From NCBI GenBank assembly GCA_040755915.1, contig JBFLWM010000015.1:62001-126000 (forward strand): a stretch of 64,000 nucleotides of DNA, given 5' to 3'. A program made the translations under genes and the position numbers. Below the pieces are notes generated by a model. It was not told the origin of the DNA. It did no database searches and was given only the letters and a program-made list of their open reading frames with translations. Every line of letters begins with the position of its first letter. The first letter of the stretch is position 1. The DNA comes from Sulfurivermis sp040755915 (lineage in GTDB: Bacteria > Pseudomonadota > Gammaproteobacteria > Thiohalomonadales > Thiohalomonadaceae). This document shows, in pieces, positions 42,970-51,868 of this stretch.

Positions 42970-44322
42970 TTAGCGGGGGAAGCCCGCACCACCATGGCCC
43001 TTGAGATTCGCCTTCCTCATCAGCCCTTCGTACTGGTGGGACATCAGGTGCGCCTGTACCTGCGCCATGAAGTCCATGGTCACCACCACGATGATGAGCA
43101 ATGAGGTACCGCCGAAATAGAACGGTACGTTCCAATACAAAATCAGGAATTCCGGCAACAGACAGACCAGGGTGATGTAAATGGCACCGGCCAGGGTCAG
43201 CTTGCTCAGAATACCGTCGATGTAGCGGGCGGTCTGTTCACCGGGACGGATCCCGGGAACAAACGCACCGGACTTCTTCAGGTTCTCCGCCGTGTCCTTC
43301 GGATCGAACATCAGGGCGGTATAGAAGAAGCAGAAAAACACGATTGCTGCCGCGTACAGGCCGACATACAGCGGCTGTCCCGGCGACAGGGTGGACGCCA
43401 GATCCGACAACCACCCCATGCCTTCCGCACTGCCGAACATCCCGCCCAGCGTCGCCGGGAACAGAATGATGCTAGAGGCGAAGATGGGAGGAATCACACC
43501 GGCCATATTCACCTTCAGCGGCAAATGGCTGGTCTGCCCCGCATACATCTTGCGCCCCATTTGCCGCTTGGCGTAGTTAACCGTGATACGGCGCTGCCCA
43601 CGTTCGACGAAAACCACAAAAGCGGTAACAGCCAAAGCACCGGCAAACAGCACCAGAATCAACAGCGCATTCAGTTCGCCGGTACGCGCCAACTCCAGCG
43701 TGCCACCGATGGCGGCAGGGAGACCCGCAACGATGCCGCCAAAGATAATCATCGAGATACCGTTGCCGATACCACGCTCCGTAACCTGTTCACCCAGCCA
43801 CATCAGGAACATCGTGCCGGTCACCAGCGTAACCACCGTCACCAGCCGGAAGGCGAGCCCCGGCTCAATCACCAGCGGCAGGTTACCCGCAGTCTGCCCC
43901 TCAAGCATGATTGCCACGCCGATACCCTGGAAAGTTGCCAGCGCCAGGGTGCCGATACGGGTGTACTGCGTAATCTTGCGCCGGCCTGCCGCGCCTTCCT
44001 TGTTCAGCTGCTCCAGATAGGGCGACACCTTGGTCAACAGCTGCACGATGATCGATGCGGAGATGTACGGCATGATGCCCAGGGCAAACACGCTCAGGCG
44101 CTCCAGCGCACCACCCGAGAACATGTTGAACATGTCCAAGATGCTGCCGCGCTGCTGCTCAAACAGAGCGGCCAGAGCGATCTGATCAATACCGGGAACC
44201 GGAATGTGCGCACCGATACGGAAAACCAACAACGCCCCCAGCAGGAACAGGAGGCGTTGTTTGAGTTCGGTCAGCTTCCCTCCACCGAGGGCGCTGGCCA
44301 TCGCGGCACGACTGGCGCCCAC
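42970..44322 (-). CDS. secY: Preprotein translocase subunit SecY
   Basis: This ten-span channel protein of about 450 residues forms the Sec translocon with SecE and SecG. Recognisable parts are 'FRIGAHIPVPGID' in the plug region, 'GIMPYISASIIVQLL', and 'AFVVFVERGQRRITVNYAKR'. The start is either GTG 44322 (sharing a base with the rplO TAG) or ATG 44301. The order rplO-secY-rpmJ is standard. Confidence 0.97.
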   Translation of the reverse strand: MGASRAAMASALGGGKLTELKQRLLFLLGALLVFRIGAHIPVPGIDQIALAALFEQQRGSILDMFNMFSGGALERLSVFALGIMPYISASIIVQLLTKVSPYLEQLNKEGAAGRRKITQYTRIGTLALATFQGIGVAIMLEGQTAGNLPLVIEPGLAFRLVTVVTLVTGTMFLMWLGEQVTERGIGNGISMIIFGGIVAGLPAAIGGTLELARTGELNALLILVLFAGALAVTAFVVFVERGQRRITVNYAKRQMGRKMYAGQTSHLPLKVNMAGVIPPIFASSIILFPATLGGMFGSAEGMGWLSDLASTLSPGQPLYVGLYAAAIVFFCFFYTALMFDPKDTAENLKKSGAFVPGIRPGEQTARYIDGILSKLTLAGAIYITLVCLLPEFLILYWNVPFYFGGTSLLIIVVVTMDFMAQVQAHLMSHQYEGLMRKANLKGHGGAGFPR

Positions 44323-44762
44323 TATTCTTCGACCTTGCCGCCGGCGGCCTCAATGGCAGCGCGCGCACCCTTGGTCACGGCTACGCCCTTGACGGTCACG
44401 GCCTTCTCCACGGTACCGGAGGCAATCACCTTGACGCGCTTGATCTCCTGACCGACGACATTGGCTGCCTTCAGCGCCAGCAGATCGACCACATCACCCT
44501 CAACCTTGGCCAGCTCGTGCAGACGCACTTCAGCGGTATCGGCCGCCTTCTGGGAGCGGAAGCCAATCTTGGGCAAACGGCGCTGCAGCGGCATCTGGCC
44601 GCCTTCAAAACCGACCTTGTGGAAACCGCCAGCACGGGCCTTCTGACCCTTGTGGCCGCGACCGGAAGTCTTGCCCAGGCCGGAGCCGATGCCGCGACCG
44701 AGTCGCTTGCCAACCTTCTTGGCCCCTTCAGCGGGCTTAAGCGTATTCAGGCGCATGTTCAA
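44322..44762 (-). CDS. rplO: 50S ribosomal protein L15
   Basis: The 146-residue protein begins 'MRLNTLKPAEGAKKVGKRLG' (after an initial MN) and has the glycine-rich 'GSGLGKTSGRGHKGQKAR' segment that threads into 23S rRNA. Its start overlaps the rpmD stop (ATGA), and its stop overlaps the GTG start proposed for secY. Confidence 0.98.
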   Translation of the reverse strand: MNMRLNTLKPAEGAKKVGKRLGRGIGSGLGKTSGRGHKGQKARAGGFHKVGFEGGQMPLQRRLPKIGFRSQKAADTAEVRLHELAKVEGDVVDLLALKAANVVGQEIKRVKVIASGTVEKAVTVKGVAVTKGARAAIEAAGGKVEE

Positions 44763-44947
44763 GCTCCTTCAACCTTCACCAGGTAAGACACCTTGTTGAT
44801 CATGCCGCGGGTGCACGGGGTGTCTTCCACTTCCACCGTCTGGTTCATGCGACGCAGACCCAGGCCGGCGGCACAAGCCTTGTGAGCGGCCAGTCGGCCG
44901 TTCAGGCTGCGTACCAGGGTAACTTTAAGAGTGTTCTTCTGTGCCAT
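44759..44947 (-). CDS. rpmD: 50S ribosomal protein L30
   Basis: The 62-residue protein reads 'LKVTLVRSLNGRLAAHKACA' and 'GLRRMNQTVEVEDTPCTRGM', the short bacterial L30. It is three bases from rpsE and overlaps rplO. Confidence 0.97.
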   Translation of the reverse strand: MAQKNTLKVTLVRSLNGRLAAHKACAAGLGLRRMNQTVEVEDTPCTRGMINKVSYLVKVEGA

Positions 44948-44950
44948 GGC

Positions 44951-45457
44951 TTATTCCAGAATCTCTTTTACCGTCTTGCCACGCTTGGCAGCTGCCTGCT
45001 CGGGCGAGGACATCGCTACCAGACCATTCATGGTGGCACGCACCACGTTGTTCGGGTTGCTGGAACCGATGCACTTGGCCAGTACGTTGTGTACGCCAGC
45101 CATCTCCAGCACGGCACGCATGGCGCCGCCGGCAATGATACCGGTACCTTCGGACGCAGGCTGCATGAACACCTTGGCCGCGCCGTGGCGGGAAGTAACC
45201 GGGTGCTGCAGGGTGCCGTTGGCAACGGCGACCTGCTTCATGTTCTTGCGTGCCTTTTCCATCGCCTTGGCGATAGCGGCAGGCACTTCACGCGCCTTGC
45301 CAGTACCGATGCCGACCTTGCCCTGGCCATCGCCAACCACAGTCAGTGCGCTGAAGGCGAACTGGCGACCGCCCTTGACAGTCTTGGACACACGATTGAC
45401 CGCGATGAGTTTCTCATTCAGGCCATCGGTGCTCGGAGTTACGTCAAATCCAGCCAT
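44951..45457 (-). CDS. rpsE: 30S ribosomal protein S5
   Basis: This 168-residue protein functions in mRNA helicase activity and decoding accuracy. Typical parts are 'AVNRVSKTVKGGRQFAFSAL', 'GDGQGKVGIGTGKAREVPAA' and 'LEMAGVHNVLAKCIGSSNP'. It sits between rplR and rpmD. Confidence 0.98.
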   Translation of the reverse strand: MAGFDVTPSTDGLNEKLIAVNRVSKTVKGGRQFAFSALTVVGDGQGKVGIGTGKAREVPAAIAKAMEKARKNMKQVAVANGTLQHPVTSRHGAAKVFMQPASEGTGIIAGGAMRAVLEMAGVHNVLAKCIGSSNPNNVVRATMNGLVAMSSPEQAAAKRGKTVKEILE

Positions 45458-45467
45458 AATCTAACCC

Positions 45468-45824
45468 TTAGAATTCCAGACCGTTTTCGCGAGCGGCATC
45501 AGCCAACGCCTTGACGCGACCATGATATTTGAAGCCGGCACGGTCGAATGCGACCTGGGTGATACCGGCAGCCTTGGCCTTCTCCGCCACGGCCTTGCCC
45601 ACGGCGACTGCCGCTTCGATATTGCCGGTGGACTTGAGGCCACTCTTGATGTCGGCCTGCAGCGTGGAGGCAGCGGCAACGACCTCGGAACCATTCGGCG
45701 CAATCACCTGCGCATAGATATGGCGCGGGGTACGATGAATGCAGAGGCGATAGGCACCCAGCTCCCGAATCTTGGAACGGGCGCGCAGAGCGCGACGCAA
45801 ACGCGAAGTTTTCTTGTCGTTCAT
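45468..45824 (-). CDS. rplR: 50S ribosomal protein L18
   Basis: The 118-residue 5S rRNA-binding protein has 'LRVHRTPRHIYAQVI'-type wording ('LCIHRTPRHIYAQVIAPNGS') and ends 'GRVKALADAARENGLEF'. It sits between rplF and rpsE. Confidence 0.98.
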   Translation of the reverse strand: MNDKKTSRLRRALRARSKIRELGAYRLCIHRTPRHIYAQVIAPNGSEVVAAASTLQADIKSGLKSTGNIEAAVAVGKAVAEKAKAAGITQVAFDRAGFKYHGRVKALADAARENGLEF

Positions 45825-45835
45825 AGTTTAAGACC

Positions 45836-46366
45836 CTACTTCTTCTTGGCCTCTTTGCGGATGATCTTCTCACCCGCGTACTTGATACCCTTGCCCTTGT
45901 ACGGCTCGGGGGGACGATAGGCGCGAATGTCCGCGGCCACCTGCCCAACCTTTTGCTTGTCGGTACCCTTCACCACGATTTCAGTCTGGCTCGGGGTCTC
46001 GATAGTGATGCCTTCCGGCGCGTCATACTTCACCGGATGAGAGAAGCCGAGGGTCAGGTTCAGAGTCTTGCCCTGCGCCTGCGCGCGATAACCAACGCCG
46101 ACCAGCTCCAGCTTGCGCTCGAACCCCTGGGTCAGACCGCGAAAAATGTTGGCGACCAGCGCGCGGGTGGTCCCCACCATGGCGACGTTGGCCGGAACCT
46201 GGGTCAGCGGGCTGAAGCGCAGCTCATTGCCTTCCATCTTGATGGTGACATCACCGCGTACCACATGGGTCACGCTACCCTTGCTGCCCTTGATGTTCAG
46301 TGCCTGGCCTTCAACGGCCACCTGCACACCGGCAGGGATCACAACAGGATTGAGAATTCTTGCCAT
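45836..46366 (-). CDS. rplF: 50S ribosomal protein L6
   Basis: The 176-residue protein consists of two repeated domains. The C-terminal signature 'RPPEPYKGKGIKYAGE' and 'LVGVGYRAQAQGKTLNLTLG' identify it. It binds near the sarcin-ricin loop, where elongation factors dock. Confidence 0.98.
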   Translation of the reverse strand: MARILNPVVIPAGVQVAVEGQALNIKGSKGSVTHVVRGDVTIKMEGNELRFSPLTQVPANVAMVGTTRALVANIFRGLTQGFERKLELVGVGYRAQAQGKTLNLTLGFSHPVKYDAPEGITIETPSQTEIVVKGTDKQKVGQVAADIRAYRPPEPYKGKGIKYAGEKIIRKEAKKK

Positions 46367-46378
46367 GTCACGCCACCT

Positions 46379-46774
46379 TTAAGAGACAAAGCACAGGACT
46401 TCACCGCCGTGGCCTGCCTTGCGGGCGGCACGGTCGGTCATCAGACCGGCGGAAGTGGAAACGATGGCGATACCGAGGCCGCCACGGACCTTCGGCAACT
46501 CATCCTTGGCCTTGTACTGGCGCAGGCCGGGACGGCTGACGCGGCGCAGCTCCTCGATGACCGGCTTGCCCTGGTAGTACTTGAGAGCGACCTTCAGTAC
46601 CGCCTTACCGCTGGATGCATCCACCGAGAAGTCGGAGATAAAACCCTCATCCTTCAGCAGCTTGGCAATGTTCGCCTTGAGCTTGGAGGACGGCATCGAA
46701 ACCTCTTGCTTCTGCGCACCCAGAGCATTACGGATGCGGGTCAGCATATCGGCTATCGGATCAGTCATACTCAT
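46379..46774 (-). CDS. rpsH: 30S ribosomal protein S8
   Basis: The 131-residue protein starts 'MSMTDPIADMLTRIRNAL' and ends with 'VRGGLGIAIVSTSAGLMTDR' and 'GGEVLCFVS'. In E. coli S8 is the translational repressor of the spc operon, acting at rplE; the same gene order here makes that plausible. Confidence 0.98.
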   Translation of the reverse strand: MSMTDPIADMLTRIRNALGAQKQEVSMPSSKLKANIAKLLKDEGFISDFSVDASSGKAVLKVALKYYQGKPVIEELRRVSRPGLRQYKAKDELPKVRGGLGIAIVSTSAGLMTDRAARKAGHGGEVLCFVS

Positions 46775-46804
46775 TGTATCGATATCCCTTGAGTTGGTTG
46801 ATTC

Positions 46805-47110
46805 TTACCAGCTGGCCTTGCGCAGGCCAGGAACATCACCACGCATAGTGGCTTCACGGAGCTTGTTGCGGCCGAGGCCGAACTTGCGATAGTAGCCGTG
46901 CGGACGACCGGTCAGGTTGCAACGGTTGTGCTGACGCACCGGGCTGGCGTCACGCGGCATCTTCTGCAGCTGCAACTGGAGGGCCTCGCGCTCCTCAAAG
47001 CTCAGCTCAGCGTTCTTCAGCTTCGCCTTGATATCGGCACGCTTGGCAGCGTACTTGGCAACCAGCTTGGCGCGCTTCAGTTCGCGCATTTTCATGGAGG
47101 TCTTCGCCAT
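46805..47110 (-). CDS. rpsN: 30S ribosomal protein S14
   Basis: This is the long, zinc-free form (101 residues), starting 'MAKTSMKMRELKRAKLVAKY' and containing 'RNRCNLTGRPHGYYRKFGL'-like 'HNRCNLTGRPHGYYRKFGLG'. It contrasts with the zinc-binding S4 and L36 nearby. Confidence 0.98.
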   Translation of the reverse strand: MAKTSMKMRELKRAKLVAKYAAKRADIKAKLKNAELSFEEREALQLQLQKMPRDASPVRQHNRCNLTGRPHGYYRKFGLGRNKLREATMRGDVPGLRKASW

Positions 47111-47120
47111 GACTCAGCCC

Positions 47121-47660
47121 TCAAGACTTGAACGGGAAGTTGAAGGCACGCAACAGGGCGCGGCCATCATCATCGGTGGTTGCAGTGGTGGTGATCGTGA
47201 TATCCATGCCACGCAGCGCATCGATTTTGTCGTAATCGATTTCCGGGAACATGATTTGTTCCTTGACGCCCATGCTGTAATTGCCCTGTCCGTCAAAAGA
47301 CTTGGCGCTGACACCACGGAAGTCACGGATACGCGGCATCGCGATAGTAATCAGGCGATCCAGGAACTCGTACATGCGCTCACCACGCAGGGTGACCTTG
47401 CAACCGATGGGCCAGCCTTCACGCACCTTGAAACCGGCAACAGACTTGCGGGCCTTGGTGGCCACCGGCTTCTGACCGGCGATCTTGGTCATGTCCGCCA
47501 CGGCATGTTCCAGCACCTTCTTGTCGGCGAGCGCCTCGCCCACACCCATGTTCAGGGTGATCTTGCTGATGCGGGGCACCTGCATGACATTGGCATAGCC
47601 GCGCTCCTGCATCAGCTGCGGCACAACCTTTTCTTTGTAAAACTGCTTCAGTCTAGCCAT
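47121..47660 (-). CDS. rplE: 50S ribosomal protein L5
   Basis: The 179-residue 5S rRNA-binding protein has 'PRISKITLNMGVGEALADKK' and 'FDGQGNYSMGVKEQIMFPEI'. I chose the second of two adjacent ATG codons (47660), which gives the E. coli length; 47663 is also possible. Confidence 0.98.
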   Translation of the reverse strand: MARLKQFYKEKVVPQLMQERGYANVMQVPRISKITLNMGVGEALADKKVLEHAVADMTKIAGQKPVATKARKSVAGFKVREGWPIGCKVTLRGERMYEFLDRLITIAMPRIRDFRGVSAKSFDGQGNYSMGVKEQIMFPEIDYDKIDALRGMDITITTTATTDDDGRALLRAFNFPFKS

Positions 47661-47675
47661 CATCGCCTACCCGAC

Positions 47676-47993
47676 TTACGCGTCCACGACTTCGCCGTTG
47701 GACTTGAAGTAACGCACCTTGCGGCCGTCCTCGAGGACCTTGATCCCGACCCGATCAGCCTTGCCCGTCGCACTGTTGAACAGGGCAATGTTGGACACGT
47801 GGATGGAATGCTCCTTCTCCACGATGCCACCCGGGGTACCCTTGAGGGGGTTGGGCTTCTGGTGCTTCTTCACCATGTTCACGCCTTCGACCACTACGCG
47901 GTCGGTGGGGAGAACACGCAGCACATTGCCACGACGCCCTTTGTCCCGGCCGGTCAGGACGACTACCTCGTCACCTTTTTTAATCTTGCGCAT
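47676..47993 (-). CDS. rplX: 50S ribosomal protein L24
   Basis: The 105-residue assembly-initiator protein begins 'MRKIKKGDEVVVLTGRDKGR' (KOW motif) and has 'KPNPLKGTPGGIVEKEHSIH'. It sits between rplN and rplE. Confidence 0.98.
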   Translation of the reverse strand: MRKIKKGDEVVVLTGRDKGRRGNVLRVLPTDRVVVEGVNMVKKHQKPNPLKGTPGGIVEKEHSIHVSNIALFNSATGKADRVGIKVLEDGRKVRYFKSNGEVVDA

Positions 47994-48011
47994 CTCTATT
48001 CACTCTCTGCC

Positions 48012-48380
48012 TTACAGCACCTCAGGTGCCAGCGACACGATCTTCATGAAACGCTCGCCACGCAGCTCGCGGGTCACGGGCCCAAAGATACGGGTACCGA
48101 TCGGCTCGAGCTTGTTGTTCAGCAGCACGGCAGCGTTGCCATCGAAGCGAATCAGGGAGCCATCGGCGCGACGCACGCCCTTGGCGGTACGAACCACCAC
48201 AGCGTTGTACACCTCCCCCTTCTTGACCTTGCCACGGGGGATGGCTTCCTTGATGCTCACCTTAATAACGTCGCCAATAGTGGCGTAACGGCGGTGGGAA
48301 CCGCCTAAAACCTTGATGCACTGGACGACACGGGCACCGCTGTTGTCGGCCACATCCAGTTTGGTCTGCATCTGTATCAT
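48012..48380 (-). CDS. rplN: 50S ribosomal protein L14
   Basis: The 122-residue protein starts 'MIQMQTKLDVADNSGARVVQ', the L14 signature, and ends 'RFMKIVSLAPEVL'. The start at 48380 matches family length; the frame opens at 48398. It is the first gene of the spc operon and has its own promoter. Confidence 0.98.
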   Translation of the reverse strand: MIQMQTKLDVADNSGARVVQCIKVLGGSHRRYATIGDVIKVSIKEAIPRGKVKKGEVYNAVVVRTAKGVRRADGSLIRFDGNAAVLLNNKLEPIGTRIFGPVTRELRGERFMKIVSLAPEVL

Positions 48381-48427
48381 GGTTGTGTCTCCACACAATC
48401 ACACTGGCCGGGAAGTAAAGGGGCGGC

Positions 48428-48456
48428 ATATTAACACCAAACGGCGCCAAGCCCAA
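48428..48456 (-). promoter_or_regulatory. Promoter of the spc operon (rplN onward)
   Basis: TTGGGC, 17 bases, TAATAT in the 136-base rpsQ-rplN gap, the same place as the E. coli spc promoter. The -35 is weak (TTG kept). Confidence 0.6.
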
Positions 48457-48483
48457 ACATTTTTTATCCGGGCTAAGGCGCCG
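48442..48483 (-). terminator. Hairpin between S10 and spc operons
   Basis: A CGGCGCC/GGCGCCG outer stem and AGCCC/GGGCT inner stem enclose an A-rich loop. The T-run after it is poor, so it may attenuate rather than stop transcription. It overlaps the spc -35. Confidence 0.55.
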
Positions 48484-48516
48484 CCCCCTACCGGCAGGGT
48501 GACGGTTTATCAGTCG

Positions 48517-48777
48517 TCAGCTAGCCTTCTCTACCACCTTGACCAGGCGCCAGGCCTTGCTCTTGGAGAGCGGACGGCACTCCTCGATGGTCACTACATC
48601 GCCCTCTTTGCACTCATTGTGCTCGTCGTGGGCATGCAGCTTGGTGGAGCGTTTTACGTACTTACCGTAGATCGGGTGCTTTACGCGGCGCTCGATCAGG
48701 ACGGTAATGGTCTTGTCCATCTTGTCGCTGGTGACACGGCCGGTGACCGTACGCATCACTTTGGTTTCTTCGCTCAT
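48517..48777 (-). CDS. rpsQ: 30S ribosomal protein S17
   Basis: The 86-residue protein has 'VTGRVTSDKMDKTITVLIER' and 'EGDVVTIEECRPLSKSKAWR', the S17 OB-fold signature. It closes the S10 operon and overlaps rpmC (ATGA). Confidence 0.98.
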   Translation of the reverse strand: MSEETKVMRTVTGRVTSDKMDKTITVLIERRVKHPIYGKYVKRSTKLHAHDEHNECKEGDVVTIEECRPLSKSKAWRLVKVVEKAS

Positions 48778-48971
48778 TCTGCCTTACCTGCCTTCTGTTC
48801 CAGAATGGTCTTAATCCGGGCGATGTCACGGCGCACGGCCTTCACGCGGTGCGGCTGGGACAACTGGCCCGTGCCCTTCTGCATACGCAGGTTAAACTGC
48901 TCACGCAGCAGGCCGAGCAGCTCCTGGTTCAGCTCCTCGACACCCTTCTGCCTCAAATCGTTCGCTTTCAT
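48774..48971 (-). CDS. rpmC: 50S ribosomal protein L29
   Basis: This 65-residue two-helix protein ('MKANDLRQKGVEELNQELLG') lies at the tunnel exit near L23. I chose ATG 48971, sharing its A with the rplP TGA; a GTG at 48974 is adjacent. Confidence 0.97.
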   Translation of the reverse strand: MKANDLRQKGVEELNQELLGLLREQFNLRMQKGTGQLSQPHRVKAVRRDIARIKTILEQKAGKAE

Positions 48972-49384
48972 CACAGCACCGTACGGGTTACAAATGCGGT
49001 CTTCAGGGGCAGCTTGGCGGCAGCCAGACGGAACGCCTCACGTGCGATATCCTCGCCTACCCCTTCCATTTCATACAGCATCTTGCCGGGCTGAATCTGG
49101 GCCACCCAGTACTCCACGTTACCCTTACCGTTACCCATACGAACTTCCAGGGGCTTCTGGGTAATCGGCTTGTCCGGGAACACACGGATCCAGATCTTGC
49201 CGCCACGCTTGACGTGACGGGTCATGGCACGGCGCGCAGCCTCGATCTGACGAGCGGTCAGACGACCACGCTCGACACTCTTGAGGCCGAACTCACCAAA
49301 GCTGACCTTATTGCCGCTGTTGGCCAGACCGCGGTTGCGGCCCTTATGCTGCTTGCGGAATTTTGTGCGTTTGGGCTGAAGCAT
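48971..49384 (-). CDS. rplP: 50S ribosomal protein L16
   Basis: The 137-residue protein begins 'MLQPKRTKFRKQHKGRNRGL' and has 'RKGGKIWIRVFPDKPITQKP'-like 'RGGKIWIRVFPDKPITQKP'. It organises the A-site region of 23S rRNA. Confidence 0.98.
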   Translation of the reverse strand: MLQPKRTKFRKQHKGRNRGLANSGNKVSFGEFGLKSVERGRLTARQIEAARRAMTRHVKRGGKIWIRVFPDKPITQKPLEVRMGNGKGNVEYWVAQIQPGKMLYEMEGVGEDIAREAFRLAAAKLPLKTAFVTRTVL

Positions 49385-49401
49385 CTTCCCTACTCCTCAA
49401 A

Positions 49402-50076
49402 TCAGTTGGCCGCGGCCTTTTCGGCCACTGCGCCGGCGGCTTCGCCGCGGTCGAACACTTCACCCTTGAAGATCCACACCTTGACGCCGATGACACCGTA
49501 AGTGGTGTGGGCTTCGGCGACGCCGTAGTCGATGTCCGCGCGCAGGGTGTGCAGGGGCACACGGCCTTCACGCACCCACTCGCTGCGGGCAATCTCGGCG
49601 CCGTTCAGACGGCCGCCGACGTTGATCTTCACACCCAGGGCCCCCAGGCGCATGGCGTTCTGTACGGCACGCTTCATAGCGCGGCGGAACATGATGCGAC
49701 GTTCCAGCTGCTGGGCGATGCTCTGAGCCACCAGGGTGGAGTCCAGCTCGGGCTTGCGCACTTCCTCGATGTTGATGTGCACGGGCACCTTCATCATCTC
49801 GGAGACTTCCTGGCGCAGACGCTCGATGTCTTCACCCTTCTTGCCAATCACCAGACCGGGACGGGCAGTATGGATGGTAATACGGGCGTTGCGCGCCGGG
49901 CGCTCGATCTGCACGCGGCTGATGGATGCCTGAGCCAGCTTTTTCTGCAGGAACTCACGAACCTTGAGATCCATGTGCAGAAACTCCGGGAAGTTCTTGC
50001 TGTCGGCGTACCACTTGGAGGTCCAGTCCTTGGTGATGCCCAGGCGGATTCCGGTCGGGTGAACTTTGTGTCCCAT
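49402..50076 (-). CDS. rpsC: 30S ribosomal protein S3
   Basis: This 224-residue protein forms the mRNA entry with S4 and S5. It starts 'MGHKVHPTGIRLGITKDWTS' at 50076; the KH domain is 'ITIHTARPGLVIGKKGEDIE'. The C-terminal tail is Ala-rich. The frame opens earlier, at 50103. Confidence 0.98.
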   Translation of the reverse strand: MGHKVHPTGIRLGITKDWTSKWYADSKNFPEFLHMDLKVREFLQKKLAQASISRVQIERPARNARITIHTARPGLVIGKKGEDIERLRQEVSEMMKVPVHINIEEVRKPELDSTLVAQSIAQQLERRIMFRRAMKRAVQNAMRLGALGVKINVGGRLNGAEIARSEWVREGRVPLHTLRADIDYGVAEAHTTYGVIGVKVWIFKGEVFDRGEAAGAVAEKAAAN

Positions 50077-50089
50077 TGCTGCCTCTCTG

Positions 50090-50422
50090 TTACTTTTCCG
50101 CAACCATCACAGTGATGTGACTGGTACGCTTGCTGATCCGGTTGCCACGGCCCTTGGCGCGTGCATGCATCCGCTTGAGAGTCGGGCCCTCGTCAACGTA
50201 GATCTTGGACACCTTCAATTCATCGATGTCCGCGCCCTCGTTGTGCTCGGCATTGGCAATCGCCGATTCGAGAACCTTCTTTACCATGTCCGCTGCCTTC
50301 TTCTGGCTGAAGGTCAGGGTCTGCAGGGCACGCTCCACCGGCATACCGCGAATCAGGTCGGCGACCAGGCGGCACTTCTGCGGCGAAATCCGTGCGTAGC
50401 GCAATTTTGCTGCCACTTCCAT
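50090..50422 (-). CDS. rplV: 50S ribosomal protein L22
   Basis: The 110-residue protein starts 'MEVAAKLRYARISPQKCRLV' and has 'VLESAIANAEHNEGADIDEL'. Its loop lines the exit tunnel. ATG 50422 gives the E. coli length; 50431 and 50428 are in-frame alternatives. Confidence 0.98.
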   Translation of the reverse strand: MEVAAKLRYARISPQKCRLVADLIRGMPVERALQTLTFSQKKAADMVKKVLESAIANAEHNEGADIDELKVSKIYVDEGPTLKRMHARAKGRGNRISKRTSHITVMVAEK

Positions 50423-50434
50423 CGTCATCACCTC

Positions 50435-50710
50435 TTATTTCTTCGCCTTCTTGTCGGCCGCATGGCCGCGGAAGGTACGGGTCGGCGCGAACTCGCCCAG
50501 CTTGTGGCCAACCATGTTGTCGGTAACCATCACCGGCACGTGCTGACGGCCATTGTGGATGGCAATGGTCAGGCCGACCATGTCCGGCAGAACCATCGAA
50601 CGGCGCGACCAGGTCTTGATCGGCTTCTTAACATTGCTGGCTACAGCTTGCTCGACCTTCTTCGCCAGATGGTGGTCGACAAACGGCCCTTTTTTCACAG
50701 AACGCGGCAT
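50435..50710 (-). CDS. rpsS: 30S ribosomal protein S19
   Basis: The 91-residue protein begins 'MPRSVKKGPFVDHHLAKKVE' and has 'IAIHNGRQHVPVMVTDNMVG'. It is in the head of the 30S subunit next to S13. Confidence 0.98.
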   Translation of the reverse strand: MPRSVKKGPFVDHHLAKKVEQAVASNVKKPIKTWSRRSMVLPDMVGLTIAIHNGRQHVPVMVTDNMVGHKLGEFAPTRTFRGHAADKKAKK

Positions 50711-50727
50711 CTATCAGCCCTCACCCA

Positions 50728-51552
50728 TTACTTCTGGTTACGACGACGCACGATCATGTTGTCGGTGCGTCTGTTATTGCGGGTCTTGTAACCCTTGGTC
50801 GGCACACCCCAGGGGGTGGTCGGATGCTTGCCGAAGGTACGGCCCTCACCACCACCATGCGGATGGTCAACCGGGTTCATCGCCGTACCACGAACGGTCG
50901 GACGGATGCCGATCCAGCGCTTGGCGCCAGCCTTACCAAACTTCTTCAGGTTATGCTCACTGTTGCCGACCTCGCCGATGACGGCGCGGCACTCGGCATG
51001 CACCTTGCGCATTTCGCCGGAACGCAGACGCAGGGTGGCATAACCGCCCTCGCGCGCTACCAGCTGCACCGAGGCACCGGCGGAACGTGCCAGCTGGGCA
51101 CCCTTGCCAACCTTGAGCTCGACGCAATGCACGGTGGAACCCACCGGGATGTTGCGCAGGGGCAGGCAGTTGCCGGCCTTGATGGGGGCAGCGGAGCCGG
51201 ACAGGATCTCGTCACCGGCAGTGATGCCGCGCGGCGCGATGATGTAACGGCGCTCACCATCCGCGTACTTGATCAGCGCGATATGCGAGGTACGGTTCGG
51301 GTCGTATTCCAGACGCTCGACGATACCGGGGATACCGTCCTTGTTGCGCTTGAAATCGATGACGCGGTAGTGCTGCTTGTGACCGCCACCCTGATGCCGC
51401 ATGGTGATACGGCCCGCGTGGTTGCGGCCACCCTGCTTGGTCTTCTTCTCCAGCAACGGCGCATGGGGCGCACCCTTGTGCAGATCGGGGTTCACCACCT
51501 TGACGACAAAGCGGCGTCCGGGGGAGGTCGGTTTGAGTTTAACAATAGCCAT
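50728..51552 (-). CDS. rplB: 50S ribosomal protein L2
   Basis: The 274-residue protein is needed for subunit joining and peptidyl transfer. It starts 'MAIVKLKPTSPGRRFVVKVV' and has the conserved 'RGTAMNPVDHPHGGGEGRT' with the critical His. Confidence 0.98.
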   Translation of the reverse strand: MAIVKLKPTSPGRRFVVKVVNPDLHKGAPHAPLLEKKTKQGGRNHAGRITMRHQGGGHKQHYRVIDFKRNKDGIPGIVERLEYDPNRTSHIALIKYADGERRYIIAPRGITAGDEILSGSAAPIKAGNCLPLRNIPVGSTVHCVELKVGKGAQLARSAGASVQLVAREGGYATLRLRSGEMRKVHAECRAVIGEVGNSEHNLKKFGKAGAKRWIGIRPTVRGTAMNPVDHPHGGGEGRTFGKHPTTPWGVPTKGYKTRNNRRTDNMIVRRRNQK

Positions 51553-51571
51553 TTTCGACGTCCTTCAAACG

Positions 51572-51868
51572 TTATTCCCCACCCATGAAGGAGATCTCTT
51601 GACCTTCCTTCAGGGTGACGTACGCCTTTTTCCAGTCACTGCGCTGGCCGAAACGCTGGCCGAAACGCTTGACCTTGCCCTTGACAGTGCTGACGCGTAC
51701 AGCATCGACGCTGACGTTGAACAGCTGCTCAACAGCCGCCTTGATCTCCGGCTTGCTGGCATCGGTCACAACACGGAACACGTACTGGTTGTTGGCATCA
51801 GCGATAACGCTGCTCTTCTCCGACAGATGCGGAGCCAGCAACACCTTCAACAAACGTTCCTGATTCAT
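51572..51868 (-). CDS. rplW: 50S ribosomal protein L23
   Basis: The 98-residue tunnel-exit protein binds trigger factor and SRP. It starts 'MNQERLLKVLLAPHLSEKSS' at 51868, overlapping the rplD stop (ATGA). The frame continues upstream to 51964 inside rplD, which is not real L23 sequence. Confidence 0.98.
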   Translation of the reverse strand: MNQERLLKVLLAPHLSEKSSVIADANNQYVFRVVTDASKPEIKAAVEQLFNVSVDAVRVSTVKGKVKRFGQRFGQRSDWKKAYVTLKEGQEISFMGGE

